Positions 5,432-6,266 of a DNA stretch of 6,266 nt are shown piece after piece (within the stretch, counting starts at the first letter, position 1; the number at the start of each line of letters is the position of its first letter). The DNA is taken from the NCBI GenBank assembly GCA_030613125.1, contig JAUWMO010000206.1:1-6266 (forward strand), given 5' to 3'. Source of the stretch: Bacteroidota bacterium (GTDB lineage Bacteria; Bacteroidota; Bacteroidia; Bacteroidales; VadinHA17). The notes below the pieces were generated by a model, which was given only the letters and a program-made list of their open reading frames with translations, did no database searches and had not been told where the DNA came from. The translations under genes and the position numbers were made by a program.

Positions 5432-6169
5432 TTAAAATTGAAATAAAACTCCCGATTCAATTTGAAATTCATTTATAGCCAGTATCATTCCCGAAATACC
5501 TTTTACAGCAGTTGAAATATCAAAATGAATACTGATATTATCCCGCAGGGCATATTGTTGTTCTATTTCAAGAAACAGATGATCTTTAGATTGTATTCGC
5601 ATAAAATCATATGTCCCCATCTTATATGCTATCTGCCATTTATTTGATTGGTAAATATCCCATTTAAAATGAAATATAAAATAGATCTCATCTAATTCAC
5701 CACTCCATTTAAAGGGAGAATGCAGCTTTTTATCTTCTAAATCAACAGCCCGGTAAGTAAATCCAATACCCATTTTGATTTTTTTCCATGGTTTAAAATA
5801 GGTGATAAGTGCTATCTGATTTTCACCAATTTTATAATCAGGGTATTCATGATGAGCATATTCCCCGCCAAATAAAAGCCACGATTTCGAAGTTTGCCAC
5901 TCTTCTAATGCCAGGTAAACAGAACCAAAGCCTATTTGCTGATTCAGATGAAAACGCCAGGCAAAAGAAAACAGATACTTTTCTGCATATCTAAGCTTTG
6001 CAATATTTTGCAGCGAAATTCTGTTAGCTACTCCTTTCTCATAGTTATAATATAACGATGGAAAATAAAAAAAGTTTATTTCTTTCTTTTTCGGAGATTC
6101 GGCGAAAGTAAATAATGTATTCAGGATGAATAGAATCAAAAACAGAGTTGCTTTCACTAATAACTTCAT
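5432..6169 (-). CDS. Exported beta-strand-rich protein, probable outer-membrane barrel
   Basis: A 245-residue protein with a clear Sec signal peptide: MKLLVK, a hydrophobic core at 7-22, and a likely cleavage after Ala23 (TFA-ES). The mature part is dominated by alternating hydrophobic/polar stretches with many aromatic residues, for example FFYFPSLYYNYE (33-44), YLFSFAWRFHL, IYFIFHFKWDIY and the last strand FQIESGVLFQF. Ending in Phe245 is typical of proteins handled by the BAM machinery for outer-membrane insertion. Its length would suit a barrel of about 8-12 strands. I recognise no named family, and no catalytic or TonB-related motif is evident, so the role is unknown. The ATG at 6169 is chosen because the signal peptide starts right there; no Shine-Dalgarno sequence is visible. 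It is transcribed in the same direction as the hypothetical ORF and phosphoesterase gene, but the spacer of 178 bp containing the hexamer array makes co-transcription doubtful. Confidence 0.75.
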   Translation of the reverse strand: MKLLVKATLFLILFILNTLFTFAESPKKKEINFFYFPSLYYNYEKGVANRISLQNIAKLRYAEKYLFSFAWRFHLNQQIGFGSVYLALEEWQTSKSWLLFGGEYAHHEYPDYKIGENQIALITYFKPWKKIKMGIGFTYRAVDLEDKKLHSPFKWSGELDEIYFIFHFKWDIYQSNKWQIAYKMGTYDFMRIQSKDHLFLEIEQQYALRDNISIHFDISTAVKGISGMILAINEFQIESGVLFQF

Positions 6170-6211
6170 TTTTAGCCTGTCGAAATGTTTTTTATTAATA
6201 CCTCAGAAATA

Positions 6212-6266
6212 TCAGTCAACTATATCAAAACTTTCCTGAGCAGTTTCGTAAAATTCAGGATATCCT
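6212..6266 (-). CDS. Possible 3' end of an upstream minus-strand gene
   Basis: The minus-strand frame starting at 6265 is open from the window edge to TGA at 6214-6212 and would end in GYPEFYETAQESFDIVD, an acidic, protein-like tail 42 bp upstream of the beta-barrel gene. A second minus-strand frame is open for 14 codons over the same DNA, so with so few codons this is weak evidence. If real, the gene could share an operon with the exported protein. Confidence 0.25.
   Translation of the reverse strand, partial: GYPEFYETAQESFDIVD

Noticed and set aside
5809..5994. Plus-strand 61-codon ORF
   Set aside because: It lies antisense inside the exported beta-strand-rich protein gene and has no protein-like features of its own.

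Overview
This AT-rich window looks like chromosomal DNA of a polysaccharide-degrading member of the Bacteroidota. The reasons are two Tat-exported Gfo/Idh/MocA oxidoreductases beside a DUF6807 gene and a sulfatase remnant, a lipoprotein with a short signal and lipobox, a beta-barrel-like protein ending in Phe, and starts without a convincing Shine-Dalgarno sequence. No rRNA, tRNA or CRISPR array was seen. Genus cannot be told from this sequence.

Left half (1-3644, + strand). A run of co-directional genes typical of a carbohydrate-use locus: the 3' end of a DUF6807 (PmoA-like) gene, then two Gfo/Idh/MocA genes, each with a twin-arginine signal, then the C-terminal part of an iduronate-2-sulfatase-like sulfatase. 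The gaps (70 and 40 bp) fit one operon. The genes plausibly act together outside the cytoplasm on a sulfated or otherwise modified sugar, but the substrate cannot be read from the window. The sulfatase is broken. Its sequence starts in mid-protein inside the 3' end of the second oxidoreductase gene, in another frame, and has no start codon, signal peptide or formylglycine motif. The simplest reading is a deletion that joined the two genes in an A-rich stretch near 2804-2816. An assembly join is the main alternative.

Middle (3645-3820). A convergent intergenic region with a perfect 20-bp palindrome that may terminate transcription from both sides.

Right half (3821-6266, - strand). A calcineurin-like metallophosphoesterase lipoprotein; a 305-bp non-coding gap containing a strong small hairpin; a 549-bp segment (4810-5358) bounded by inverted arrays of a GGCTAA/GGCTGA hexamer and enclosing an unrecognised 97-codon ORF with two back-to-back hairpins at its 5' end; and an exported beta-strand-rich probable outer-membrane protein. 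A possible 3' end of one more gene touches the right edge.

The most notable items are the oxidoreductase/sulfatase junction and the hexamer-bounded segment, which resembles a small non-autonomous element. No complete new system can be demonstrated here.
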